From positions 1 to 31,629 of the forward strand of contig JABVXV010000514.1 in NCBI GenBank assembly GCA_013365325.1: a stretch of DNA of 31,629 nt, in the 5' to 3' direction. This document shows, in pieces, positions 12,130 to 20,471 of the stretch. A model generated the notes under the pieces. That model was not told the DNA's origin, searched no databases, and saw only the letters and a program-made list of their open reading frames with translations. A program made the translations under genes and the position numbers. Source of the DNA: Dipetalonema caudispina. Taxonomy: Eukaryota > Nematoda > Chromadorea > Rhabditida > Onchocercidae. Each line of letters begins with the position of its first letter. Within the stretch, counting starts at the first letter, position 1.

Positions 12130-12279
12130 AGCTGATATTGATAGGTCTGTAGAAGAAGAATTTCTATTAATGATTGGTAAGCTTAAACTGGCAATTTGTG
12201 AGGATAGTTGATGATACGTTTGCGGAGGTACGTCCTTATTGTTGTCCCTCAATGATGATGAAGACGAAGACGAAGACAT
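2598..12279 (-). CDS. Dll (ceh-43): Distal-less/Dlx-class homeobox transcription factor, 3 exons (whole gene span)
   Basis: The CDS joins 12279-11523, 9732-9542 and 3107-2598 on the minus strand: 757+191+510 nt, giving 485 residues and a stop. The introns are phase 1 (GAAG|GTAATT ... TTTCAG|AG) and phase 0 (ACACAG|GTAAAT ... TTTTAG|GTA), and the frame stays open throughout. The homeodomain is residues 273-332, with R5, L16, F20, W48, F49, Q50 and N51 in place. It starts with the Dlx hallmark [14 protein letters not shown] and continues through [13 protein letters not shown] and [18 protein letters not shown]. Family knowledge: nuclear DNA-binding factor recognising TAATT-type sites, with roles in limb, head, neural and epidermal patterning; the nematode member is CEH-43. 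The regions outside the homeodomain are long low-complexity stretches, usual for activation regions but unusually repeat-laden here. The start at 12279 follows an in-frame upstream TGA with no ATG between; Met110 is a fallback start. Class assignment is very secure; the exact N-terminus is less so. Confidence 0.93.
2859..2963 (-). repeat. Dll (ceh-43): Coding (CAA)n array, poly-Gln of exon 3
   Basis: 35 consecutive triplets in gene orientation, almost all CAA with a few CAG and one CAT (His). It is in frame within exon 3, between the acidic segment and the C-terminal region. Mostly uninterrupted CAA makes length variation between individuals likely (inference). Confidence 0.95.
4123..4170 (+). 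repeat. GA-rich simple repeat
   Basis: A (GA)n core flanked by GAAA units inside intron 2; all purine on the + strand. Confidence 0.85.
4218..4231. promoter_or_regulatory. 14-nt palindrome ATTAACTAGTTAAT in TTAAT-rich patch
   Basis: A perfect palindrome in intron 2, within a stretch (about 4211-4300) unusually dense in ATTA/TTAAT/ATCAAT words. It resembles paired homeodomain half-sites (HNF1-type GTTAAT inverted repeats have similar form). Such words are common at this AT content, so a regulatory role is only a suggestion. Confidence 0.3.
4608..4620 (-). promoter_or_regulatory. DR1 nuclear-receptor element GGGTCAAAGGTCA
   Basis: In gene orientation the 13-mer is two RGGTCA half-sites in direct repeat with one spacer base (A). 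This is the consensus bound by HNF4/RXR/COUP-type receptors. It lies in intron 2 in very AT-rich DNA, where such a C/G-containing 13-mer is not expected by chance. Occupancy is not shown by sequence. Confidence 0.45.
7411..7473 (+). repeat. GA-rich simple repeat
   Basis: Imperfect GAGA/GAAA repeat in intron 2, immediately before a TGAC/TGAT tetranucleotide array. Confidence 0.75.
7491..7566 (+). repeat. (TGAC/TGAT)n tetranucleotide microsatellite
   Basis: About 75 bp of ACTG/GACT/GATT tetranucleotides in two variants with small phase breaks (CTCTGAC, CCTGAC), in intron 2. Confidence 0.9.
7578..7593 (+). promoter_or_regulatory. POU-octamer 16-mer, copy 1
   Basis: AATTATGCAAATTAAA contains the octamer ATGCAAAT (7582-7589) flanked by ATTA-type words. 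The identical 16-mer recurs at 9323-9338 in the same intron. Confidence 0.35.
8640..8830. other. Higher-complexity island in intron 2 with a hairpin
   Basis: This stretch lacks homopolymers and has GC above its surroundings. It contains an inverted repeat GATTGATC (8705-8712) / GATCAATC (8727-8734) with a 14-nt loop holding GATAAG, each arm flanked by CGTGG. No open frame of note. It may be regulatory or a decayed repeat. Confidence 0.3.
9323..9338 (+). promoter_or_regulatory. POU-octamer 16-mer, copy 2
   Basis: The same AATTATGCAAATTAAA as at 7578-7593, here about 200 bp from the exon 2 donor. The octamer is at 9327-9334. Confidence 0.35.
9542..9732 (-). CDS. Dll (ceh-43): Dll exon 2: homeodomain N-terminal arm, helices 1-2
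   Basis: 191 nt encoding residues 253-316. It begins inside codon 253 after an ACATTTCAG acceptor and ends with CAG, followed by GTAAAT. It carries the linker [18 protein letters not shown], the basic arm RVRKPRTIY, helix 1 ([12 protein letters not shown]) and helix 2 ([11 protein letters not shown]), ending at homeodomain position 44 (TQTQ). This is the most conserved part of Dll/Dlx proteins, and the sequence is intact. [10 protein letters not shown] differs from the LQQLNRRFQ type of insects and looks nearer to nematode relatives. A reading frame that continues beyond the donor (VNLLKKN) is intronic, because canonical helix 3 resumes exactly in frame in exon 3. Confidence 0.95.
10525..10585 (+). 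repeat. (AAT/GAT)n microsatellite
   Basis: Compound ATG-ATA/AAT triplet array in intron 1 with a pure (ATA)n core. Confidence 0.9.
11181..11268 (+). repeat. (ATC)n microsatellite in intron 1
   Basis: About 88 bp of ATC/TCA triplets with ATT and ACT interruptions. Clearly intronic, which shows that long ATC arrays here are not by themselves evidence of Asp-rich coding. Confidence 0.92.
11396..11501. repeat. Poly-T block beside exon 1 donor, with 41-T run
   Basis: Several T runs end in an uninterrupted 41-base T tract at 11461-11501. In gene orientation this is a run of 41 A starting 21 nt downstream of the exon 1 splice donor. Confidence 0.9.
11523..12279 (-). CDS. Dll (ceh-43): Dll exon 1: low-complexity N-terminal region
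   Basis: Encodes residues 1-252 plus the first base of codon 253. Seen in order: a Ser run (2-9), a Thr run (51-63), a short hydrophobic/acidic stretch (about 70-94), MDMDQKPP (110-117), a Pro/Gln/Pro block (129-164) and a Ser/Thr/Ala-rich tail containing [12 protein letters not shown] (199-210). That last stretch loosely resembles the MHQNSY motif upstream of the homeodomain in insect Dll, which is an inference by eye. The donor is GAAG|GTAATT at 11523/11522. The reading frame runs on beyond the donor only because it enters a 41-A tract coding Lys, so that extension is not protein. The in-frame codons just upstream of ATG 12279 end in TGA with no other ATG, which makes this the first possible start unless another exon is spliced on. 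Confidence 0.82.
11788..11895 (-). repeat. Dll (ceh-43): Coding Pro/Gln/Pro repeat of exon 1
   Basis: In frame: 10 Pro, 4 Gln, 1 Pro, 10 Gln, 11 Pro (residues 129-164). Gln codons are CAA and the Pro codons are CCA/CCG/CCT types, so the DNA is a compound CCA/CAA triplet repeat. Confidence 0.93.
12091..12129 (-). repeat. Dll (ceh-43): Coding (ACA)n array, poly-Thr of exon 1
   Basis: 13 Thr codons (residues 51-63) from a pure AAC-type repeat. The same DNA repeat encodes Gln elsewhere in this gene, read in a different frame. Confidence 0.92.
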
Positions 12280-12830
12280 TTTCAGTAGTTCTCCTACCCA
12301 TTCACCCGCTGAATCTATTCAATATACTCCAACTACAGTGTCCCCTATCATATACACAGACATACATACATACATACACATACATACATACACAAATATA
12401 CATAGACATACATTTACATACATACATAGATATGAATAGATATACAGCTAGACTAATATAATAGATATTTTACCTATTTGAAAAGTAAGAGAAAGAAAGG
12501 ATAAAGGGGATATGATTGTGAAATGCCGCCCAATAATAATAACAACAATGTAGTAGTGCGATATAGAGGTAGGTAGGGATGGGTACAGAAAGACGAGCAA
12601 AAGCAAATGAAAGGAAGAAAAGTGTGACGAAAGAGAAGATGGCGGAAGGATTATTTATGAACCGCCTACTAAATTCTACCTCTGATTGGTTCTACCTGCT
12701 CAAAGGCAAACCCATTCATCCAATCTATCTACCGCATTTGTCCCCTTTTGATAGTGTGTATCTTCCATTGGTTTTTCATTCATCTTTAACCTCTCTTTTA
12801 CGCTGATTTTTCGGCTTTCATAAATTTGAT
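12280..12830 (-). promoter_or_regulatory. Dll (ceh-43): Probable 5' UTR and proximal promoter of Dll
   Basis: About 550 bp upstream of the predicted ATG, with less homopolymer and more GC than the DNA beyond. In gene orientation there are two CCAAT boxes, at 12767-12771 and at 12682-12689 (CCAATCAG, an NF-Y-like context). A CATA-repeat tract (12350-12432) lies between them and the ATG. No convincing TATA box is seen. If the organism trans-splices, the mature 5' end could instead follow an AG such as GATTCAG shortly upstream of the ATG. Promoter assignment is an inference from position and CCAAT boxes. Confidence 0.45.
12350..12432 (+). repeat. (CATA)n simple repeat
   Basis: Imperfect ACATAC tetranucleotide array 70-150 bp upstream of the predicted Dll start codon. 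Confidence 0.88.
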
Positions 12831-13137
12831 GAATGTGAACATATGCATGACATACACGTACGTATACGTTAATGTATGATATATATATATACATATATAT
12901 TGTAGGTAGAAATGAGATATACGTATTCACTTACGTAGATCTAAAAGATAAATGTACGAAAATGGATGTAAGAATCATAAGTAAATACGTATGGGATATA
13001 CGTATAAATATAAATGTGAATCTTCTACAAATCATATGAAATGATGTATAAACGTGATCGTACGTTACATAACACATAACATATATAATATACATCATAA
13101 AACGCTGCATGAAATGTATACAACATCAAATGTTATC
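12831..13137. other. ACGTA-rich island, left part
   Basis: About 300 bp with repeated TACGTA/CGTATA/ACGTT words in an otherwise CpG-poor window, including an ATATATACATATATAT stretch. It leads directly into the 38-bp tandem array and may contain decayed copies of it. No gene seen. Confidence 0.6.
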
Positions 13138-13442
13138 GAAAACGTAACTAACATGTCAATATACGTTAATGACTAAGAAATGTAACTAATACGCTTACAT
13201 ACGTAAACGAATAATAAACGTAACTAATATGCTTATACATGTAAATGAACAAGAAACGCAACTAATACGCTTATACACGTAAATGAATATGAAACGTAAC
13301 TAATACACTTCTACACGTAAATAAATAAGAAACGTAACTAATACACTTCTACACGTAAATGAATAAGAAACGTAACTAATACACTTCTACACGTAAATGA
13401 ATAAGAAACGTAACTAATACACTTCTACACGTAAATGAATAT
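13138..13442 (+). repeat. 38-bp tandem repeat (minisatellite), about 8 copies
   Basis: Units start near 13139, 13177, 13215, 13253, 13291, 13329, 13367 and 13405, exactly 38 bp apart from 13177 on. The core reads GAAACGTAACTAATAC, followed by ACACGTAAATGAATAA after a short variable part. The last four copies are almost identical while the first four carry many substitutions. Confidence 0.93.
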
Positions 13443-13507
13443 AATTAAAAATTTGTTCTAAAAAAAGATGATGAAAAAAAAAAAGTTTAAAATATAATTT
13501 CATGCTG

Positions 13508-13527
13508 GCATATGTACGTACATATGC
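13508..13527. repeat. Perfect 20-nt palindrome
   Basis: GCATATGTACGTACATATGC is fully self-complementary with no loop, 65 bp after the 38-bp array and just before an ACACAT repeat. Confidence 0.9.
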
Positions 13528-13585
13528 AGTCCGATGCACATCCTTGAAGTGAGTTAGTGGACAGGCGTGCATGCAGAGACATGTG

Positions 13586-13626
13586 CACACAAATGCACAA
13601 ACATTCTCATGCATGCACACATACAC

Positions 13627-13661
<35 letters not shown>

Positions 13662-13690
13662 TACACATACATACACATACACATACATGC
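13586..13690 (+). repeat. (ACACAT)n / CA-rich simple repeat
   Basis: CACATACACAT units with pure CA stretches. Apparent Met/Cys/Val-rich frames across it are repeat translation. Confidence 0.9.
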
Positions 13691-16216
13691 AGGAATATGT
13701 AAGTGAGATATGAAATAAATGTATGTGAAAATATAAATTTTTAAATTACAGGTCAAAAAGTTTAATTTTTTTATTTTATTTGTTTATATGTATGTATAAA
13801 CGAATAAAATAAAAAAAAAAAAAAAAAAAAAAAGATGCAAAATTTCATCTTAATTTCATTTGATCATGAAAAAGATGCTTCAAAGATATGATATCATCAA
13901 TGAGATTCGTTTTGCTATGATTATAATTTGAAAAAAAAAAAAAAAAATATTTTTTAATTATAATTTATATTTGCATATGTTAGTTAAAAAATAAACTAAT
14001 CGTAAATTAATATTTTTAGAATAATAAAAATGAAGGAAATGAAGATTTCTGAGAAAAAAATTTAAGAATTCAAATATATGAATTAATTTTTATTAATAAG
14101 AAATTAAAATACATTTAATGAATTATTTCTGCTGTTCTTTCAAATGGATATCTTTTTATTTCAGTTTTAATTTAAGCATTATTAGTTAATACTGTTATAT
14201 TATTTTGTAAATTTTTGTTTCTTAGCTCCTATTTCAATCATTATCTTGGCTAAGTGTAATTGTAAATATTTTTTTAAAAAAAATCTTATTGAAATCTATT
14301 TTAGAATCTAACAACTAATTTTATAACATTACACTAAATCTGTCAAACTGTGAGAAAAATGTAAAAATTATTTTGAATAAGAAGAAAAATTTTTTCATTT
14401 TGAAATTATCACAGAGTGAAAATTGATATTTTTGGAAATTTTATTGTATTATTTCATATAAAAACTGCCAAATTTACGAATTTAAGAATTGTATATGTGA
14501 AATTTTAAAAAGTTTTTCTTACATTTTCTCGTATCTGCGATGAATAATATTTGGCATGAAATTTTCGACTTTCAGACATTCTACGATCTTCAGAAAATTC
14601 GATTCTTTATCGTTTGAATTTCTTTTCACATTTCATCCATAGCAAATCAGTTCTTTCCTTAATTTCTTCATAATTTATATTTGGTAATTGAATTAATGTT
14701 GATTTGTTAATTAAAGCGTAATTTATGTTTTGCTATTTTCGTACATTTTTTTTTGTTCCGGATTCCCTGAGAAGTACATATTCCGTATCGATTCACCAAA
14801 GCTAAAAAGCAGTACATTGGTTTCAAACGAAATCAATTTGTACTGATTGGCTAAAATTTGATGAATTCAAATTGTCCATTAGAAATTGAATATTCCGTTA
14901 CAACATTAAAATGTCATTTTTGCTATTGCTTCTAAAAAATTAAAATTTAAATATTGCTGGCCAAGATTTCTAATGAATTCCTGATCCATTAATAATATTT
15001 TAATTTTCATTTTCTTAAAAAAAAAACTTATCGATTTATTTATTTCTGCAGCAATTAGCCTAGTACCTGCAGCATTTTCGTTTTGCTTCAAATTATGAAA
15101 GTAATATTTTCTTTTTTTGAAATTCAGGAATTCTATCATTTCATTATTTAAATCAATTCTAATCAATCAAAATGGATACCATTTACTTTTGCTATATTGT
15201 CACTTCATTGTCTAATTTTGTAATAAGTTCAAGTAATTGAGTAATTGACATTCATTCATTTCTTTTTCTTCTTTTCTCATTTCGATGGATCACTGTTCGA
15301 TCTAAAAAAGAAAAAAAAAAAAAAGATAACATTTTGATGAATAAATAAAAAGCAATGAAATTATTGAGCAAACAAATAAACTTTGTAGAATTTTAAAAAA
15401 CTATTTGACATTAAGAAAATAAACAAAAGAGGAAGGCAAACAAATGAAAAATTTATGCTTTTTTTAAAAGAAAAAAAAAATGCAATTGATACTATATAAA
15501 TACTGAATAACTTTTAATTTTTATAATTTTTAAATCAATTTATCATCAAATCAATAATATATCCTAAGATTTTTTACTGTCTAATAATATGCAAAAAATA
15601 AAATATTTAGATTGAATGTATTTCTAAACAAATTGCTTCAATTCAATCAATAATTAAAATTTCAATAATTTCAATCAACGTCTTTTTGTTAAAATTTCTC
15701 AACTATTTTGTTTTTTTTTTTTCATTATCAAAATGTTCGTTTTACTTCAAAATTAGGAAATAAATTCAGATAACAAAATGTTATCATATCATAACATAGA
15801 TACTATTAATTCTGAAACATTATTTCCAGTGATAAAATGATAATATTCTAATCTATAATATAGTTTATAATTAGATAATTATAATAAATAAATATTAAAA
15901 TAAGATCTGAAAGTGGAAGTAAGAAAGAGAGGGATTACAATAATTATTAAAGAAAAAAAAAAGAAAGTAATTTGAACCTGAAAATGGTTGAGAATTTTTC
16001 TTGATGAACATATAAGATGATGAATAAATATGAAAGATTAATTGATTGATTGATTGATTGATTGATAGAGTTGAATAAAATTTTATTTGACAAAACTGAA
16101 CATACAATAGTGGTGTTTCCCGTTACAACAACAGGAGAATAAAAATGTCAGCCGGAAAGTTGGCTAAATTATCATCACAACTAAAATGACACATAATTTG
16201 CGTACATCTATACATT
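13691..16216. other. Intergenic, no gene supported
   Basis: AT-rich with A runs (13811-13833 is the longest) and a TGAT tetranucleotide repeat (16038-16067). A frame on the minus strand at 14906-15166 (86 codons, not low complexity, ending LGQQYLNFNFLEAIAKMTF) stays open in AT-rich DNA, but I recognise no domain and it has no clear splice context, so I leave it uncalled. Confidence 0.6.
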
Positions 16217-16269
16217 TATATATATATGTGTGTATGTGTGTGTGTGTATGTGTTTATGTTTATATGTAC
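16217..16269 (+). repeat. (TA)n(TG)n simple repeat
   Basis: TATATATATGTGTGTATGTG-type compound dinucleotide repeat. Confidence 0.88.
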
Positions 16270-16805
16270 AGACCGATAACGAGTAAGGATAATGATTGGT
16301 AATTAATGGGTAATTTACGCTCAATGCTGCTTACAGGCATATTCTATTGAATGCTACCTTAATATCTTACCTCTTTTTATTTTTCTTCTTTTTTTTGATA
16401 ATTGTAATATTACTATAAATAATATATTAAATAATTGATAATTAATTTAACAATTTATTTCATACATAAATCATATATGTTATCTTTTAATTATTAATTA
16501 AAAATTTTTGTTGCTGAAAAAAAAAAAAAAAGAAAAATTTTAGCAAAAATTACTGCATGAAAATTTTGTAATAAATATAAATGCTCTTTTACTTAAATTT
16601 CTTTTTTTTGTTTTAATTTTTTATAATTGTATAAAATATGGATAAATTTTAAAAATTTTATTATATAAATATTAATGAATTTTTTGCTTACTTTTTTGAT
16701 AATTATTAAAATTTTTATATAATAAAATATATTTTATGAATAGAAAAAGGAAAAAAAAAAAAAAAAAATATTTTTGTCATTATTTGAATTTTATTCCTTC
16801 GTTAT

Positions 16806-17020
16806 TTGTTATAGCCATGATGGATTTTGCAAGCCTCAATTACGGACGGATTAACTACGATGCAGTGCCACACCCAGTTTATTGCACATTCCGGGTTCTG
16901 GCATTATTATCCTTATTTTTATGTCATTTGTCGTCTGACTTGTTGCGCGCACTTGCATGCAGTCATTTTGTTTTCATCCTGCTATTTGCTTGTTTTTCAA
17001 AAACTAGTTGGAGCTGATGA
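16806..17020. other. GC-richer, high-complexity island
   Basis: About 215 bp with several CpGs (ACGGACGG, TTGCGCGCAC) and a TGCATGCAG word, standing out from flanking homopolymer-rich DNA. Two + strand frames are open across it (one from ATG 16818), as hydrophobic Cys-containing peptides without recognisable motifs. The overlap of two open frames argues against simple coding. It is about 4.5 kb upstream of Dll and could be an enhancer, a small exon or a relic. Confidence 0.35.
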
Positions 17021-18445
17021 TTTCTAATTTTTTTTTTTCTTTTAATTCGAACAATTTCAATGAACACTTTCATGTTGATCGATTTTAATGATACCATTTA
17101 ACCTCATCATTTCTATTGCTATCCATGATATCGTTGAACAGTAAGAGAAACATTTTTAATGTAATCAATTTTAATGAACTTTTCGGATTGTTTATTAAAA
17201 GTATAGAAGAAGTTTTAAATTTTTATTTCACTTTGACAAAATTATTAAATTTCGCATGAAGTAAAATTAACTATTGAAAGGAATAAATCATCATAGGTAT
17301 TTTTTCAATAATAATAAAAAATGCTAACTTTTTTTAGTATGTATATGGCAATTGTTTGAATTTTAGTAAAATTTTAACTGAAATTCTTCTTTGTTTATTT
17401 AAAATATAAATAATTAATCATTCCCATTTATTTCTTTAATTACTTCATTCAATAATTGATAAATTTAAACAAACAGTTTATTCCTAAGATTAAATCAAAA
17501 TGTCAATGTGATCATCTTACAAAAAATGTCACAGTACAGATTTATAAATGTATATACATATATATGTATACAGTAATTATTGATTACAAGAAATGAAAAT
17601 CACTAATTAAAATTATTGGATAAGTCATTATTTAATATTGAAACTATTCAGCTAATATTTATTTTATAATCAAGTAATTCAAATCAGTAGATTTTGCTAA
17701 TTTGAATTTTTTTTTTTTTAAAAAAGAAATTCTCATAAACTTTTTCAGCGAATTATTGTCCTTAAAAATTGCGGCATTGTCACTTACGTATCAGAAATTG
17801 CATAACATAATATATTGATACATATACATAGATATTGTGTCCTTGAAGATTGATAAATCAGTAAAAGGTACATGCATATATATGATCAGATTGTTCCTAT
17901 GCTTGTTATCGATGATCAAATCTTATCGCAATCGTAAAATGTCACCCATCACAAATGTAACACATTGACATTTCCATCTGTCATTTGGTGGTAAGGAAGT
18001 GTTGAATTTATTCCCATAACAATTAATTGACAATTTTCTTGTGAAAAATTTCTTCTTAGTTCATTAAAATATGTTGAAAAAAAAAAAAAAAAGAAAGAAA
18101 ATTTTCTTTCCAAAAAATCGAAAAATAATGTGTAAATAATATATAATGGATCAAATAATTTCTCCTATAATTAATTAATAATTATCATGTATTATTTCAT
18201 TTTTTTCAACAAGTAAATTACAACTTTTTAAATATAATTTTTTTTTTTCCTCCTTTGATACATTATATAATTAACAGATTTATGGAAAATAATCAATTCC
18301 ATGATAATTTATTTATTTATAATATAATAAATTTTGCATCGTATCATTTAAAGTTGGAGTTAATTTTTTCCTTGTCTTTTCTTTTCCATTTATCATTTGA
18401 TTGATTTCGAATTAGGCAATCTGAAACTAGGCTAAACGAGCAAAT
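17021..18445. other. Intergenic, no gene supported
   Basis: AT-rich, with a TACATATATATGTA palindrome (17555-17568) and short A/T runs. Nothing coding is seen. Confidence 0.7.
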
Positions 18446-18690
18446 TTAATGAGCCAAGTATGATTGTTATTATTGTTGAGATGTGCGGATGTTTGTTACT
18501 GCTTGGAAGAAATTTCCTAATATACTGCTTATCCAATGCAAATTTTAAAGGTATTGTCCGGAATCGTTCGATCGGAAAAATTTCGAAGTTCCTTGTCATC
18601 TATGCTACGGATACGATAGCTTCGAGAAATGGAAAAAGGAAGGAAGTGTTGACGGACCTGAAAATTTTACCGTGCTTTGTATGAATTCAC
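18446..18690. other. High-complexity island with POU octamer
   Basis: About 245 bp without homopolymers, with CpG-containing words (TCCGGAATCG, TTCGATCGGAAA, TACGGATACGATAG) and a perfect octamer ATGCAAAT at 18536-18543. A + strand frame of 74 codons from 18460 spans it but shows no domain. Candidate regulatory element or small unknown exon. Confidence 0.35.
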
Positions 18691-19599
18691 ATATTTTTAC
18701 TTCCTTCTATTCTAATCATTCTCGAGGGACCAATTTTCCATTTTTTCAACAAAGTGGAAAATTTGATAAGTTTGGAATTATTACAATTAGAAAAATGGAA
18801 TGAGAAAGTTTCATCTATTATATAAAACAATTGAAATTTGAATTTAAGAGGGAGAAAACAATTAAATCTCAAAGTGCAAGGATTAAAATTACTAATTAAC
18901 AATACTTCGCTTATCAATTAAATGTTCATATTTCTGTCATTGGTTTCCGTTTATCATTGAATATGAATTATTCAGTTATTCAGTTGATTGAAAGTTCTAA
19001 GTTTTATCCTTACAATTTTAAATTTACGAAATTCGGCCAAATTTTCAACTTTTAACTTTACAAAGCCCAAAGATAAGCATATGGTATTTTTAATTATTCA
19101 AATTACAAGCCCAAAATTTTATTTTGTATACCATTCAATTAGCATATTGGAAGACATCAGGAATCAATCTATTTTCTTTTTCATCTAAAATTATAATTTT
19201 TCAAAAAAAAAAAAAGGAAATAATTTTTTAAGAAAAATGATAGACTTCTTTTTAGCACAAAAAATTTAATCTCATAAATTAAGGGAAAAATTAATTAATT
19301 CAATTTGAACAAATTTAATTTTATCTTCATGAAAAAAAAAAAATGTGCTTTTCATTATTTTCGTTGCATACGGTAAAAATATGGTTGGAATTTTGTTTTT
19401 TTTTTTTTTTTTTTTAATCCATACATGAAACAATATTTTCAATCAACAAATAATTTGTAATCATTTTGAAGTACCACTAGTAACCGATAAATCTGAACCT
19501 TTCAAGTATCCACTCAATCGAATTATTTGATTCGATGAGTTCATCATAAAATTACTGTATTGGTTGCTGTATATATTCGTTTGTGTATTTATTTTTCGG

Positions 19600-19862
19600 A
19601 TGTACCTTTAGATATCCCGTAGTGAATTATGTAGTTTTCAATCTTTAATCGGACTAGGTAGGAGAGGATAGTTGATTGTATCCCACAACGATCGGGTAAT
19701 TGTTGCATCGCATCAGGGGTACAAGGGGGACATTGGTATGCAGCATATATTGGACACATGTTCCAACACGACAGGGGGTACAATCCGAGATATTCATGAT
19801 TAAGCCTTCCTTCTTCCCATGAACCTCTTCATCCAACTTGGCACCGACAAAATTACCGTATC
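19600..19862 (-). other. GC-richer island with cysteine-rich open frames; possible exon or relic
   Basis: About 260 bp of balanced-composition DNA. On the minus strand one frame reads ...GAKLDEEVHGKKEGLIMN then ISDCTPCRVGTC, and an overlapping frame reads LSCWNMCPIYAAYQCPPC then TPDAMQQLPDRCG. Both are Cys-rich and free of low complexity, but they are in different frames and neither has a clear splice acceptor and donor pair. This could be a frameshifted exon remnant, a real small exon, or a conserved non-coding element. I recognise no family. Confidence 0.3.
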
Positions 19863-20407
19863 AAGAAAAGAAATTGATTAAATGTATTGAGGGAAAGTGA
19901 AGAAAAAAAAAAAAGAAATGAAGTAAAGAATTAAATGAGGGATTTACAAATAGTTATTTCATACTGATATATGTTAAGATAGCAATTAAAATAAAAGAGG
20001 TTAAAAAAGAATTTTTTTTTGTGAAATTTATAAAATTCAAAAAAAGAGGTAAAACTTAATGATTTTAAAATAAAAATTAATTACATCATCAAAAGTAAAG
20101 AAAAAAAAAAAAGATTAATTCTCTAATGAGAATAATTTCCTATTTTTTTAACAGTAGCATTAGTAACAATTATGTTGAATAAACTCTAAACTTATAAAAT
20201 TAAATTATAAAACAATTTAAAATTAGCCCATAGTTAAAGCTTTGTTTTTTTTTCAAACTAAATTAATGAAATTATAAAATTTAGCTACTATTTTATTCGG
20301 GAATTTTTTCTTTTTCATATAAAATTGTAACAATTTTCGAGTGAATTTATTAGAATTGATTTTCTTCTATCAATTTGGAATCTTAATTACTATTATTAAG
20401 CAATATT

Positions 20408-20409
<2 letters not shown>

Positions 20410-20469
<60 letters not shown>
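20410..20469. repeat. (AT)30 microsatellite
   Basis: About 60 bp of uninterrupted AT dinucleotide. Confidence 0.97.

Positions 20470-20471
<2 letters not shown>

Noticed and set aside
11622..12131. Other long frames over exon 1 (His/Asn-rich on minus, Val/Leu-rich on plus)
   Set aside because: They are alternative-frame readings of the CAA/CCA and ACA repeats; only the frame joining exactly to the homeodomain exon is supported.
13138..13442. CRISPR-like array
   Set aside because: The repeats are directly contiguous 38-bp units without unique spacers, and the genome is eukaryotic; it is a minisatellite.
13414..13668. Met/Cys/Val-rich minus frame suggesting a Cys-rich peptide
   Set aside because: It is the ACACAT repeat read as CMCVCM units, without non-repeat protein-like sequence.
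14906..15166. 86-codon minus frame with balanced residues
   Set aside because: No recognisable domain, no clear splice sites and ordinary AT-rich surroundings; could be checked by translated search but not called.
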